A stretch of 64,000 nt of DNA from Galeruca laticollis (lineage: Eukaryota > Arthropoda > Insecta > Coleoptera > Chrysomelidae): NCBI GenBank assembly GCA_963921935.1, contig OY998175.1, forward strand, positions 306,799,484 through 306,863,483. The letters run 5' to 3'. Shown one piece after another: positions 34,890 through 46,900 of the stretch; position 1 is the stretch's first letter, and each line of letters begins with the position of its first letter. The notes under the pieces are model-generated. The model was not told the DNA's origin. It did not search any database and was given only the letters and a program-made list of their open reading frames with translations. The translations under genes and the position numbers were made by a program.

Positions 34890-36245
34890 GCCCTAACTCG
34901 CCACAATTCCAGCATCTGATCTTTCTCGGCTTCTTGTCCATCATATTTTTCAATAAACTGACGAACTGGTCAAATCTGTCTTCGTCACCTTCTTCTTGGA
35001 TGGTCCTGATTTTGTTATATCCTGAAGCCTTCGTTGCTGCTTCATATTCAAGGGCAGCTGTCAATGCGTCGACTAATGTTTTCGGATGGGCTAAACGAAG
35101 CGTCCTCTGCATATCGGGGTCACGTAAGCCATCAATAAAGGCCTGGATGCCCAGACATTCCATCATGTTCTCTGGTGCTGACGGATAAGCAAATCGAACT
35201 AGTCGAGCAATGTCCACTTCATATTCTTGAAGGGATTCATCCCGTTTCTGCCTTCGGTTCTTCAGTTGAGATTGGTACAAATGTTCTAGATGTTCATGAC
35301 CATATCGCATGTCCAACCTCTTCTTCAGCTGCTCGAAGTCATCCGTTTCCTCCAAAGGTATCGTCTGGAGTACATCTAAGGCATCTCCGCGAAGCGCGAT
35401 GGTTAAGTTCACTGCCTTCTCTCTATCGGACCAATTATTCACTCTAGCGGCTGCTTCAAATTGTTTCACATAATTGGTCCACGACATTTTTCCATCGAAC
35501 GTCAGAGCCTTGACTCGGTTAAAACTGCCAATGTCTTCAAACTTAGGTAGTGTTTCTGGCTTGCATAGTTTCGTTTGCTCGGTCTTCTTTTCTTCCTCTG
35601 GCGTGCCTCGCGTTCTTGAATCGGCAATCTTTTCCTCTACTCCTTGATTTTCTCGTCTATCGTTGTAATCTTATTCTCGATTTTCTCGTCCATCGATAAC
35701 ATTTTATTCTCGATTTTCTCGTCCATTGTTGACATTTTATCCTCGATTTCAGATTTTAGTGACGAAATTTCATTTTCAATATCAGCGGCAATGTCGTTTT
35801 TCATCAATAAGATATCGGCAGATATATCGTTCTTTAAAGTAGAAATCTTCTCGTCCATGTTCTCTTCCATGGCAGAAATCTTCTCGTCCATGTTAGCCGA
35901 AATATCATTCTTCATAGTAGAAATCTTCTCGTCCATGTTAGCCGAAATATCATACTTTATAGTAGAAATCTTCTCGTCCATGTTCTCTTCCATGGCAGAA
36001 ATCTTGTCGTCCATGTTAGCAGAAATATTAGCAGAAATGTTCTCGTCCATGTTAGCAGAAATGGACGAGATTAAGGTGGAAGCCTCGTCATTAAATAAAA
36101 CTGTTTCTGGATCAAAGCCGTCATTTTCCAGTGCCACTTTAAGTCTTTCTACTAATTCACTTTTCTTACCGGACGTTTCCAACTCACGATCTCCCAATTC
36201 AGCTCTTAATTCCGCCACCCTCAGATCCCTTAATCTCTTGGCCAT
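34792..36245 (-). pseudogene. gypsy gag with SAP domain, coiled-coil repeats and zinc knuckle
   Basis: The ATG at 36245 starts MAKRLRDLRVAELRAELGDR, a SAP-type DNA-binding motif continuing SGKKSELVERLKVAL. Residues about 70-200 are heptad-like reiterations of ISANMDEKIS and NMDEKISTMK, predicted coiled coil. A frameshift near 35640 leads to FNRVKALTFDGKMSWTNYVK and the capsid-like segment (35487-34792), ending with the zinc knuckle CWNCGELGHVRSSC. Gag overlaps pol by 98 bp in another frame, as in elements that use ribosomal frameshifting. Confidence 0.85.
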
Positions 36246-36289
36246 TTTTACGTAGCAATTTATTTATATTACCCCACACCTGACACCAA

Positions 36290-36757
36290 TGTAATGTTTT
36301 TCTTATTTATTAAATTTTTTTATTACGGGTGGGATAAATTTCAAACACTCGGTATGGCTACTTACTAATTCATTTAAACACTAAACTAATCACTAATACT
36401 TAATTTATGTATACAGTATATTCACTTAAACTAATTTATATGAACAGTTCACTAATTCACTTATTTATTTGTTTATCTCACGATGTCAAATTATCAACTG
36501 AACTTACTCTTCCTGGTCAGTCCCTTATATATTAAAGCCGTTTTTACTAGTAAATTCTGGTCTGCGGCTTACACAGTCACGAATAATTTTTCTGGCCTTT
36601 TCTAGATAACTCTGGTCACAAAAACAATGTTTACATAAGATAGTCGTAAACTCGTAAACAGTTTTCTATAACTGCGTATCCGCCATAATTTTAACTTTTT
36701 TACCTGGCTTAGACAGAGTCGGTTTTAGGGACTATACCAGTGTGCTGTTTCGTAACA
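36290..36757 (-). repeat. 5' LTR of the gypsy element
   Basis: On the minus strand it begins TGTTACGAAACAG and ends AAAACATTACA, followed directly by the leader TTGGTGTCAGGTGTGGGGTA, where a primer-binding site is expected. The length is about 468 bp. No second LTR is present for comparison, so the boundaries are inferred from the TGTTA/TTACA ends. Confidence 0.65.
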
Positions 36758-37088
36758 ATAGTAAGCTTTGGAAGTTTTATGTAAATGCCAAATTTATCAA
36801 CTTTGCGAATTGTCAGTCATTGTTATTGTCTGTTTTTATGTGAAAATGGTGTTTTCAGACGTAGATAAGGCAAATCTTGTACTCACCTTTGCTGAAACAA
36901 AATCGGTGATTTTAACTCAAAGACGTTTTTTCAGAGACTTTAATAAACAACCATCCAGTTCAAAAACAATTGGAAGTTGGTTCCGCTCTTGTAAAGAAAC
37001 AGGATCATTAAAGCGAAAGAAAAGAGTACCAGTTAATAATTATTTAGATGATACCATAGCTGTAGGAGATATCCAAAATCGTCATTAA

Positions 37089-39928
37089 CCCTGAATCTTG
37101 ACATCAGCCCGGGCGCCTAGTCTCACAGACCCATAGTAAAAAAAAATACTTGTGAGATTGTTAGATATGAAATAATGATTCAGTATCAAAGAAATAGGCT
37201 TTATTTAAATAAAAAAGTATAATTGAACAAATAATAAAAAAATAAATTTGAATGAAATGCATAACATCAAAACAAAAATAGTAACGCACGTTATGCTAAA
37301 AAATAAAAAATTTAAAAAAGCTAGAAAATATAATTTTTTCTTTACAGATCACTAGTAATAGTAACAAATATTGTTTCCTATGCATTTTTTGCATTGTCGG
37401 AACATGTGGGACACCAAGCTTTAATGTGTTTAAGACAAACAAACTTTTTGCAATTTTCACAGAAATATTTAGTTTTAGAGTCTTTCTTGCAGAAAAAACA
37501 TCGTTTTCGTGTTCCGGGTGGAATATCCTGAGGTACAGCTAGAGTACCAGCTACCTCCTTTCTCCTGTTTCTCACAGATGGCGGAATATTTGTTTCCAAA
37601 GAACGTCGTTCTAAGTGGTCTTTGGTCAAAGACAAGGCAAGATCCCTTAGGAACAATCTTCTCTGAATATTGTATATTTTATTATTTGAATCATAAATGA
37701 TTTGACAATTAACACCTGCTATATTCATCATTGCAGAAACTGCTACCTGCGGCCATCTTCCAGTATTCCTAGATACATCATAAGTTGCACATAATTTATC
37801 CAGATTGTCCACTCCACCCTTTGTGTGATTATAAAATGTAATAATCTCTGGCTTGCATTTTTCAGCAGTAGATGTGTCGATTACATCATCATGATGCAAA
37901 CTAGATGCTAATATAACATTTTTGTACTTCTTGGGAATGTATGATACGATTGTGATATTTTCTTGGAACCCATATAGTGAAGAATATTGCGGCCGAGCTC
38001 TTGTGTTTGTTTTTTTTACAGTTCCTACATATGTAATTTTGTGCTCATTAAATAATTTCTTTACTAAATCTATACTCGTGAACCAATTATCACATGTAAG
38101 GTTTCGATTTGTTCCTGACATAGGCTCTATTAGCCTAAGAACTATACTAGTTGGACGGTTATCGCATTTATAAGGACCATCAGGCTGTTGTCCAACATAA
38201 CTTGTTGCAGAATCAACTAACGCAAAGATTTTTATTCCGTATCTATTCGGTTTGCTGGGAATATACTGCTTAAATGAGCATCTTCCTCGAAAAGCTTCGA
38301 GCTTTTCATCAATTGTAGCATTTTCTCCAATAGTATATGCCTTTTTACAGTTCTCAACAAAACAATCAAATAGAGTTCGTATTGGAGCCAACTTATCAAA
38401 CTGCCTCCTCTCTTCTCTTGTATCTATATTGTCAAAACGTAGACATCTGAGCAAAAAGTGAAAACGTTCACGAGACATAACCAACCAAAATCTCTCAATT
38501 CCAGTTCCGTTTCTTTCCCATAGTTCTTTGGTATTCAGACGACTACTTTTCAGGGTTCCTGCCAAGTATAATAATCCAAAAAGAGCCTTGATTTCGCAGA
38601 CGTCAGTAGGCTTGGCTCTCCTTTCTCTTAAATAATTCTCGGCTTTTTTTGATATGTAGAGGTTCGTGCTATCAACTACTATTTGTAGCATATCGTCTGT
38701 GAAAAAAAGAGACCAACATTCAGCAGCTGATTTAGCATTTTTACCATAGGTTTTCACTCCTGGTAAATGGACAATAATATTTTCAGACCTAGTTCTCACT
38801 AATTTATTGGGACAATGTTTCTTCAACCTGGAAGTACCATCTTTCCCTATAAAAGTAGGCACTCTTGGAATCTTATTGGGAGGAGCAACATTTTCGATAT
38901 CGTCTTCTTCATCGCAGTCTTGCTCTGATTCGCTATCCGTATTTCTCTCTTCAGTGAAATCAATTTCACTAGCCAGTTCATCTTCATTATCATTCGGATC
39001 TTCTTCCGTCTCGACTTCATCCCACAGCCGACGTAGTCTCTCTTGTTCGTCTTCGTAATTCATATCTACAAAAATATGAATAAAATGTATTTGCAAGTAC
39101 AAAGACATCGATAGTATATTAGATAAAAATATCGAAACATAATTGGTTAGAAAGCTTTGAGTTATTATTAATATAAAAAAATTAAATTATCAGTTATTTC
39201 ATATAAAATATAAAAAAAAATAAACTTACCCGAAAAAATCCAATTAACCGATTTGACAAAAATTATAACGGGAGTCGGGGCGCTGGGTCTAACAGAATTA
39301 TCGACACTTAACTCCTCAAAATTACGACTTGTAATCTCGCCACTTGCTACACGGGTACTGGACAGTGTTGCCAGTGTCATTTATTAAAATGTACCAAATA
39401 TTATTGGAAAATGTACCAGAAATCAAGTATTTTGTACTGAAAAATAAAAACCAACATAAATATTCGTTCGCACGGAAACATGACACACTGCCGAAAGTTG
39501 TCTAAAAGCTCTAGGAACGTTTCCGAAGACCCGTGATTCCCAACCAACACATGGACAAACGCGAATCAAATGATCTAGCATAGGCAACCAAATAACCGAT
39601 GGAGCTTTGATAATGATTTACTGTTTTTTATTTATTTAAGTATTATAATTCCTGTTATTACAAAAAGTATTTCGGGCATTTTATCATCTGAAATATCTGA
39701 AAATGTAATTGGTCAAAAAATGTACCAAAAATAGTGAAATTGTATTTTTGTACAAGAAGTGTGAAAATGTACCAAATTGATACAATTGTACCAGCCCTGG
39801 CAACGCTGGTACTGGATGATAAATAATGAAGCTACTGAGAACTCCCACTCACACAAAAAATCCGCCGGGACTAACTAAACGATTTACTGCGCGCCGAGTC
39901 TATCAGACCCGGCGCCCTGCCCGTAGGG
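37089..39928 (-). mobile_element. piggyBac element, apparently complete
   Basis: It is bounded by TTAA at 37085-37088 and 39929-39932, the piggyBac target duplication. The ends begin CCCT on both sides, and subterminal GGGCGCC with TCT-x-A-x-AGACC words recurs in inverted form. The transposase gene is uninterrupted. It sits in the mariner gene exactly between the helix-turn-helix and the KVASHFNIS segment. Confidence 0.95.
37378..39063 (-). CDS. piggyBac transposase, intact
   Basis: The start MNYEDEQERLRRLWDEVETE at 39063 is preferred over an ATG at 39108 because the acidic leader is typical and the extra 15 residues are hydrophobic. The 561-residue protein is in the family's normal range. 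An acidic N-terminus (residues 1-60) is followed by the catalytic domain: TIDEKLEAFRGRC with the first Asp, LTCDNWFTSIDLVKKL with the second, and GGVDNLDKLCA with the third. The C-terminus has a Cys-rich finger RKRCFFCKKDSK, CENCKKFVCLKH, CPTC for DNA end binding. The protein cuts at TTAA and excises precisely. No stop or frameshift is visible, so it may be functional. Confidence 0.93.
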   Translation of the reverse strand: MNYEDEQERLRRLWDEVETEEDPNDNEDELASEIDFTEERNTDSESEQDCDEEDDIENVAPPNKIPRVPTFIGKDGTSRLKKHCPNKLVRTRSENIIVHLPGVKTYGKNAKSAAECWSLFFTDDMLQIVVDSTNLYISKKAENYLRERRAKPTDVCEIKALFGLLYLAGTLKSSRLNTKELWERNGTGIERFWLVMSRERFHFLLRCLRFDNIDTREERRQFDKLAPIRTLFDCFVENCKKAYTIGENATIDEKLEAFRGRCSFKQYIPSKPNRYGIKIFALVDSATSYVGQQPDGPYKCDNRPTSIVLRLIEPMSGTNRNLTCDNWFTSIDLVKKLFNEHKITYVGTVKKTNTRARPQYSSLYGFQENITIVSYIPKKYKNVILASSLHHDDVIDTSTAEKCKPEIITFYNHTKGGVDNLDKLCATYDVSRNTGRWPQVAVSAMMNIAGVNCQIIYDSNNKIYNIQRRLFLRDLALSLTKDHLERRSLETNIPPSVRNRRKEVAGTLAVPQDIPPGTRKRCFFCKKDSKTKYFCENCKKFVCLKHIKAWCPTCSDNAKNA

Positions 39929-40678
39929 TTAAGAAAGGTTGCTTCCCATTTCAACATTAGTAAGTCTAAAGTTCATAACATTTTGATAGCAATAAAACTA
40001 AAACTTTATAAAATTCAAATTCATCAGAAATTGAATGAGAGGGACTTCGAAAAGCGTGTGTTTTATTGTGTGAAACGTTAATGGATCTCAGGTGGAATGT
40101 ACCAAACGTCAATCTAATAATGTCTGATGAAGCCACTAATCCGGTCAAATTAGACTAAAAAATAAAAGTAAAGGTACATAAATTTACAACAAGCTGCAAA
40201 TGCGTGTAACTGTTCAAAACATAATTAAAAATAACATGTTAAAATTCCGAATCATTGCGATGCCTGGAAAAAAATTTATTCGAGGTCAAAGGTCAAAAAT
40301 CTTGAAAAAAATCGGTTTTTCGCGATTTTCAGCAAAACGGTAAGTTTTATCATATAATCACCTCAGATAAATATTGTTAATCATAAAATTCTCTACAAAA
40401 AATGTATCAATACTTTTTTTTCTGAGAGCCACCGTTTTTGAGATACAACGAATCAAAGAGTTGTAAAAGTTGTAATCGTCAAAATGTGCATAAGTACGCC
40501 ACGTATATACATCTCTGAAGCTGTAATTTAAGTAAAAACATTTTTCAATTGGTATACATAAGTATAAATATGAGAATATCAGGTATAATGAAATCCAGTC
40601 CAGTTTGAGCGCCACGCCGTAGTGAAAACACGTGTTTAATCTAACCTATTTCGTGCTGTTTTGAGTTTTATAATAAAA

Positions 40679-43051
40679 ATGTTAGAATATTGTTTTATTT
40701 GTGATAAATTAACTCCAATGTTAAAATGTCATATACCTGGAAATGTTATTGTCACTTTGCCATCGATAAAAAAGGTGCATCCTTTTTTATCGCGATAAAA
40801 ACTTCTCTTCCTCAATATCTAGTAAGCGGACGTCACTTTTACACAATGACAATGAGTCGCAATTATTGTTGTTGTTCATCCATATATTCTGTCGTTAATT
40901 TATCTTGCCAAAAAACACTCGAGCTTTTCTTTTATTAGATAAATTCCTCTTTGACTCAAAGTTTTGCCAATCACTAAATTTGCTCGAAAAACTGACATTA
41001 GATAAAATCGCTCCACCTTCGGTGTCGCGATTTTATCATGTCAGTTTTTCTCGTAAAATTAGTGATTGGCAAAACTGTTTCGTTGCAAAGAGAAATTTAT
41101 CCGATAAAAAAAAAGCTCTTGTGTTTTTACTGTTGATAAAATTTTAACTGAAGGTAAAATTGTTACTGTTGGACGTGGTATGAAGACATTAATCAATGCA
41201 AGTATCGAAAGAGCAGATGACTTTTTAGAATATCTGAAAAATCAGAAATCTGTGACAATACATGAAGATTGTCGTAGAAATTATACTCGGAAGTGTACTA
41301 TTGCTGCCTTTAAAAGACAACGCGAAGAACAAGAAGCCAGTACATCAACAGTAGATCCTCCTCGTACGAGATCACGTGTAAGTGATTCAGCTTTTTGTTT
41401 TACAAAGCTATGCTTATTTTGCGGCAAGGGATTGAATGAAGAGCATGAGAGAAGAAAATCCTTGGATTCTCGCCGTCGAATTAGTAACGTAAGTACTGTT
41501 AATTTTAAAGATTCAATTTTGGAAATAGCTCGGACTCGTTCCGATGCTATAGCAGAAGCTGTTATTTCTCGAATAGAATATGAATATGATTTGGTTGCTG
41601 CTGAAGCTAAGTATCATCATGATTGTTATGTTTCTTTCTTGAAACCTTCCACTGGGGGTAAAATTGGTCGTCCTAAAGACGAAGCTATGGATCTGGCTAT
41701 GAAGGAAATATTTACTTACATTGAAAACAGCGATGACTGTCAGTTCACTCTAAACGAATTAAGTAATATTTGCAAAACTACAACTTTAGATAACAGGACG
41801 ATAAAGATACGGCTAAAACTTAAGTATGGGGATAAACTTATTATTACTGAAAAATCGGGAGCATCAACATTTATATGTTTAAAAGACAATCATCATGAAA
41901 TTTTGAATCAAGCTTGGTACGAAAAAAAAAATTGAATAAAAAAGAAGAACGATTCAGAATTCTAGAAGCAGCAGCAGCTATCATTCGCGAAGATATTCAA
42001 GCCGCAGTGTTTGATAATTCTAACTACCCTCCACCAGGTCGCATGTTTGAAGATTTAAACAATCAAATTCCTGAGTCCTTGACATATTTTACGGAACGAG
42101 TGATTTTGAAGAATAAACGATCTAATTTAGATCATTTAAAATTAGTATGCACAAATATTTGCCATAGTATTATGACTGCGGTTCGACCAAGGTCTTTTAA
42201 GTCTAAATTACAATTGGGCCTCGCAGTTTTTTTTCATCGACGATTCGGCTCTAAACGCCTCATATAAATTTTTTCGTCTTTTGGGTTGTGTGCATCTTAT
42301 AATGATACAGTTATGTACGAAGCAGCAGCAGTCTGCATTTTACAGGAGAGGTAAAGCAACAGTCTTTAAAATGTTTGAAAAACAAGATTTAGTTCCATGT
42401 GCTGAAGTCTTCAAAAAAAGTAATTCAACTCAACAAGAAATTATCACGAACGGGATTCAGTTTATTCTTTCTATGTACAAAGCTCCGAAAAAAACCACCT
42501 GCCTAGATAAGTATCGATATGCATGTTTCGTTAAAAACACTAAAAATAAGAAACAGGTGCAATTAGCTTGTCTTCCTCCAACCTCAGTTGCTGCTCATCA
42601 ACATCTTTTCCGGGTGTATTACCAAGTTCAAGTGTGGCTTGGTTATCAGCTAGACCCAAAAGACTGGGGTTGGAAGTTGGTCGACAATACATTAGAACCT
42701 ATTCAGACTTTACTCCCACCTGCGCCGGAAAAACTGCTGAACACTATTTTTTGCAACTGTAAAAAGGGATGCAGCGCTAAATGTGGTTGTAAAAAAGTTG
42801 GACTGTTGTGTTCTCTGGCATGTACACATTGTCAAGGCCAGTCATGTTCTAATGCTGAATCACAAATAGTAGAGGATTCGTTTGATACCAACGAAGAAAC
42901 ATGCGATACATCGCTATTGATGGAATTTACTTGCACCCAGGATGAAGAAAACGAACAAGACAAAGATCAAGAAGGAGAAGAAGAAGAAGAAGAAGAAGTA
43001 GAAGAAGAAGATCAAGAAGAAGTATTTGAAGGTTATGAATCAGATGAATAA
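40679..43051 (+). pseudogene. Cys-rich protein of the long-TIR element, central part missing
   Basis: It starts MLEYCFICDKLTPMLKCHIP at 40679 and is then interrupted by a fold-back insertion. The frame resumes VGRGMKTLINASIERADDFL and EDCRRNYTRKCTIAAFKRQ, with finger-like KLCLFCGKGLNEEHE and YHHDCYVSFLKP motifs (41180-41935). A shift at an A-run (about 41923-41932) leads to 41914-42267, ending KLQLGLAVFFHRRFGSKRLI. From 42281 the C-terminal part reads LPPTSVAAHQHLFRVYYQVQ, VWLGYQLDPKDWGW and a cysteine cluster CNCKKGCSAKCGCKKVGLLC, then an acidic tail. From memory, relatives in cnidarians and insects have several hundred more residues between the FGS block and the C-terminal part. The domain function is unknown to me. 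Confidence 0.8.
40908..41124. repeat. Long palindrome (fold-back) inside the Cys-rich gene
   Basis: Arms of about 100 nt meet at a CTCCACCTTCGGTGT centre near 41016. Matched words include CTGACATTAGATAAAATCG, GCCAATCACTAA and TTTATTAGATAAATT against their complements. A smaller hairpin (ATAAAAAAGG...CCTTTTTTAT) lies at about 40763-40793. It separates MLEYCFICDK... from the rest of the protein, so it is an insertion. Confidence 0.85.
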
Positions 43052-43961
43052 ATTTCTGAATTTTTTTAGTTTCAATCGCTTTTATCATTTCCAACTGTAT
43101 CTAATATATTTTATTATGCAAGTTTTCAATTAGACAGAATCACAACAGACATGTGGAATAGGCCTACTGGGGAAACCACGTTAAAAAAAACGCGCTAAGT
43201 ACACTACCTCACAGGTGGCGTGGAAACGTGTGCATATAATGACGATTACAACTTTTTAACTCGTTATATCTCAAAAACGGTGGCTCTCAGGAAGAAAGTA
43301 TTGATACATTTTTTGTAGAGAATTTTATGATTAACAATATTTATCTGAGGTGATTATATGATAAAACTTACCGTTTTGCTGAAAATCGCGAAAAACCGAT
43401 TTTTTTCAAGATTTTTGACCTTTGACCTCGAATAAATTTTTTTCCAGACATCGCAATGATTCGGAATTTTAACATTGTAGTTTTAATTATGTTTTGAACA
43501 GTTACACGCATTTGCAGCTTGTTGTAAATTTATGTACCTTCCAATGTCTAGATTGACCGGATTACACATTCTATTTAACTGGAGCAGTTAATAAACATAA
43601 TTGCAGAATTTGGTCTGAAGTAAATCCGCACGAGTTTGAACAATATGAAAGAGATTCACCTAAGGTAAATGTTTGGTGTGCTGTCAACAACAGTAAAATC
43701 TATAGACCATTTTTTTCGCTGAAAAAACAATCAATGGAAATACTTATACAGACATGTTGAAATTAATTTTTTATCCACAGTTGGATCAAGATGTACAATT
43801 AAATGGTAATTGGAATGAAACTTATTTCCAGCAGGATGGGGCACCCCTCCATTTTTCTTTAATAGCTAGAAACTCTGTTTCCAATAAATTTGGTGACAAC
43901 TGGATTGGCAGAAGTCGTCCAGTAGTATGGGCTTCTAATTCATGTGACCTAACAATTCCTG

Positions 43962-46900
43962 CCCGTGTGGGGTTGCTAGTCCTCCATCGGGCGCCTCCCC
44001 AGGTGGCGGATAGGGGAATGCCTCCCAGATATGGGTGGTACCGAGGAAATGAAATACTCGGGGCGGACCAAAACTAGCACTGGGAAGTGGCAGCTGGCTT
44101 TTCCAAAACTAACCACAGGCAGACCAAACTGGCTGTGAATTAGACAGCATACGGCGTGGTGATATTCACAGAAGCGGCGCATGTACAGCGGTGTAGAAGG
44201 CAACGGGAAACCACTACACTAATATTATCCCCACGAAAATTACATATGCTCATGGAACCAAAAACAATGGCCCTCAGTCCCGGGCATCTCTTAAATGAGA
44301 AGAGGGTGCTAAGAATACCCCGGTGGAAAGCAACAAAAATAATAGGAACATGGAATGTGAGAAGCTTGTACGAAGCAGGAAAGGCTGCAAATCTGATTCA
44401 AGAAATGGAGAGGCTTAATATAGATATACTGGGATGCAGTGAGGTAAGATGGCCAAATGCAGGCACCTGTGTGATGGGAAACTATACAATATACTATTCA
44501 GGAGACGAAAACACACAAAATAAAAATGGTGTCGCAATACTTATTTCTAAGGAAATTGCAAAATCGGTTACCGGATTTCTACCAATATCAAATAGAATAA
44601 TGCTAATAAAAATAGATAGCAAACCCGTCAACATGAATATCATACAGATATATGCTCCAACTAGTCAAAGTACAGAAGATGAAATAGAACAATTCTATGA
44701 AGAGCTAGGCAGAACTTTATTACAGACAAAGAAACATGAAACCAACATAATACTAGGAGACTTCAACGCCAAGATTGGGAAAGGAAAAGAGGAGGACACG
44801 GTGGGTGAGTTTGGCCTCGGAAAAAGAAATGAGAGAGGAGACAGATTAATCCATTTCTGTAAAGAAAATCAGTACAGTATCATGAACAGTTTCTTCAAAT
44901 TACCACCTAGACGACTCTACACGTGGAAATCTCCAGCAGATGGAATAGAGGGAAACATCACAAGAAATCAAATCGATTACGTAATTATCAACAAAAGATA
45001 CAAAAATGCAGTAAAAGCATGCAAGACATATCCCGGAGCTGACGTTCCCACCGATCACAATCTTCTCCTAGCAGCAATAAGAATAGAGTTCAAAAGAACA
45101 AAAAGAAATACGGAAACAATAATTATTAACGCAGATAAGCTTAAAGAAGAATCCACTAACAACAGAGTGAGGGAAGAAATACGTAGACACTTGGAAAAAA
45201 ATCCAGTACCATCGACACAAAATCCCGAGGAAAAATGGCACTACATTGAGGAAACATTAACAAGAGTAACAGAAGATCATCTTAAAGAGGAAACAAGAAA
45301 AAAGAACCAACCATGGATGACAGAGAGAATTTTAAAAATGATGGATGAAAGAAGAAGATACAAAGGCAAAAACGAAACAACATACAAACAAATACACAAA
45401 AACATCAGAATAAAGATCCAACAAGCCAAAGAAACCTGGCTAAGTGAAAGATGTCAAGAAATTGAAGAGTTGGAGCCAAGACACGACACCTTAAATTTAC
45501 ACAAAAAAGTAAAAGAAGCCGCTGGAATATGGAAACAAACACCTTTATCTTTCGTAGAGGACAAACATAGGAACCCTCTACTTAACATAGAAGATCAAAT
45601 AGCCAGATGAAAAGAATACGTGAAAGAGATGTTTCAAGACCAAGGAAGAGAAAACATTGGTAAGCAGGAGGCAACGACTGGACTTTATATCACAAAGGAC
45701 GAAATTAACAGAGCAGCAAAGCAACTAAAGAACAGAAAAGCTGTTGGAGAAGATAATATACCAATTGAGATAATAAAGTTACTACTAGACGAACACATCG
45801 AAGTAGTAGAAGATCTATTTAATAAAATATATGAAACAGGTATAATACCAGAAGACTGGCTGACATCGATATTTGTACCAATACCAAAAAAGAGAAACTC
45901 CAAGAAATGTGAAGAACATAGGATTATAAACCTGATGAATCATGTGCTCAAATTTTTCCTTCAAATAATACATAATAGAATATACAGTAAAATAGACGAA
46001 CATACTGGTCAAAATCAATTTGGTTTTAAGAATGGCTTCGGATCAAGAGAAGCACTTTTTTCAATACGAGTACTAATTGAAAGATGTAGAGATGTCGATT
46101 CTGATGTGTACTTGTGTTTTATTGATTTCCAGAAGGCTTTTGACCTGGTGAAACATGATAAACTAATGAACATCTTAAGGTCATGTAACATAGACGATAT
46201 AGATATAAGGATTATTTCAAACCTCTATCAGGAACAAAAGGCCAAAATTAGAATAAAAAAGAAAACATCTGGAAAAATTAATATCGAGAAGGGAGTAAGA
46301 CAGGGATGTGTTCTGTCACCCATACTATTTAACGTTTACTCGGAGGAGATATTTAAAAAAGCTCTGGAAGACACCTCAGATGGCATTATTATAAATGGAC
46401 AATGCATCAACAACCTGCGATATGCTGATGACACGGTCATTCTGGCAGATAGTGCTGAAGCACTACAACGTCTAATGGAACGGATAACGGCAGCCAGCGA
46501 AGAATTTGGAATGAAACTAAATACACAGAAAACAAAAACGATGATCATCAGCAAACACCAGAACAGAACGGTGAAGATTAAGGTTAACGGAGAAGATCTA
46601 GAAAGAGTAACAAGAATAACTTACCTTGGAAGCAATCTTGATGAAACTTGGGACCACTCACTAGAGATAAGAACACGTCTAGAAAAAGCACGTACAGTAT
46701 TTTACAAAATGCAAAAAGTCCTATGTAGTCGCCAGCTGAATCTTTCATTGAGAGCTCGAATACTTAAGTGCTATGTTTTCTCTATTTTACTCTACGGTGT
46801 TGAAGCCTGGACAATGACAGAGGCAACACAAAAAAGAATCCAAGCAGTTGAACTCTGGTGTTACCGAAAAATGCTCAGAATATCCTACATGAGTCATACG

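Larger units (their letters stand above)
33229..36757 (-). mobile_element. Ty3/gypsy retrotransposon, 5' LTR through RT, 3' part missing
   Basis: On the minus strand the order is LTR (36757-36290), leader, gag with SAP and zinc knuckle, protease and reverse transcriptase; sequence stops abruptly at about 33229 inside the RT region. RNase H, integrase and the 3' LTR are absent. The LTR end lies about 90 bp upstream of the ATG of the mariner gene at 36846, so the element entered that element's 5' region. Confidence 0.88.
40137..43564 (+). mobile_element. Unclassified DNA transposon with long TIRs and Cys-rich protein
   Basis: It interrupts the mariner frame at GAAGC|CAC, and CAC is repeated at 40134-40136 and 43565-43567 (3-bp duplication). 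Terminal inverted repeats of about 350-400 bp start TAATCCGGTCAA and run through AAAGGTACATAAATTTAC... to words such as TGAGAGCCACCGTTTTTGAG near 40422-40441 and their complement near 43271-43290. The coding capacity is one broken gene (40679-43051) of a repetitive animal family with no transposase domain I can name. The 3428-bp copy appears internally deleted. Confidence 0.85.

Noticed and set aside
35644..36255. Plus-strand 203-codon open frame
   Set aside because: It is the antisense shadow of the reiterated gag coiled-coil sequence.
31711..36757. A single composite retrovirus-like provirus
   Set aside because: The two gypsy pieces are in opposite orientations with different RT sequences and no envelope gene, so they are separate retrotransposon fragments.
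40134..43567. CACTA (EnSpm) transposon, because the left edge reads CACTAATCC
   Set aside because: The right edge reads GGATTACAC, not TAGTG; with CAC as duplication the TIRs start TAATCCGG, which fits both sides.
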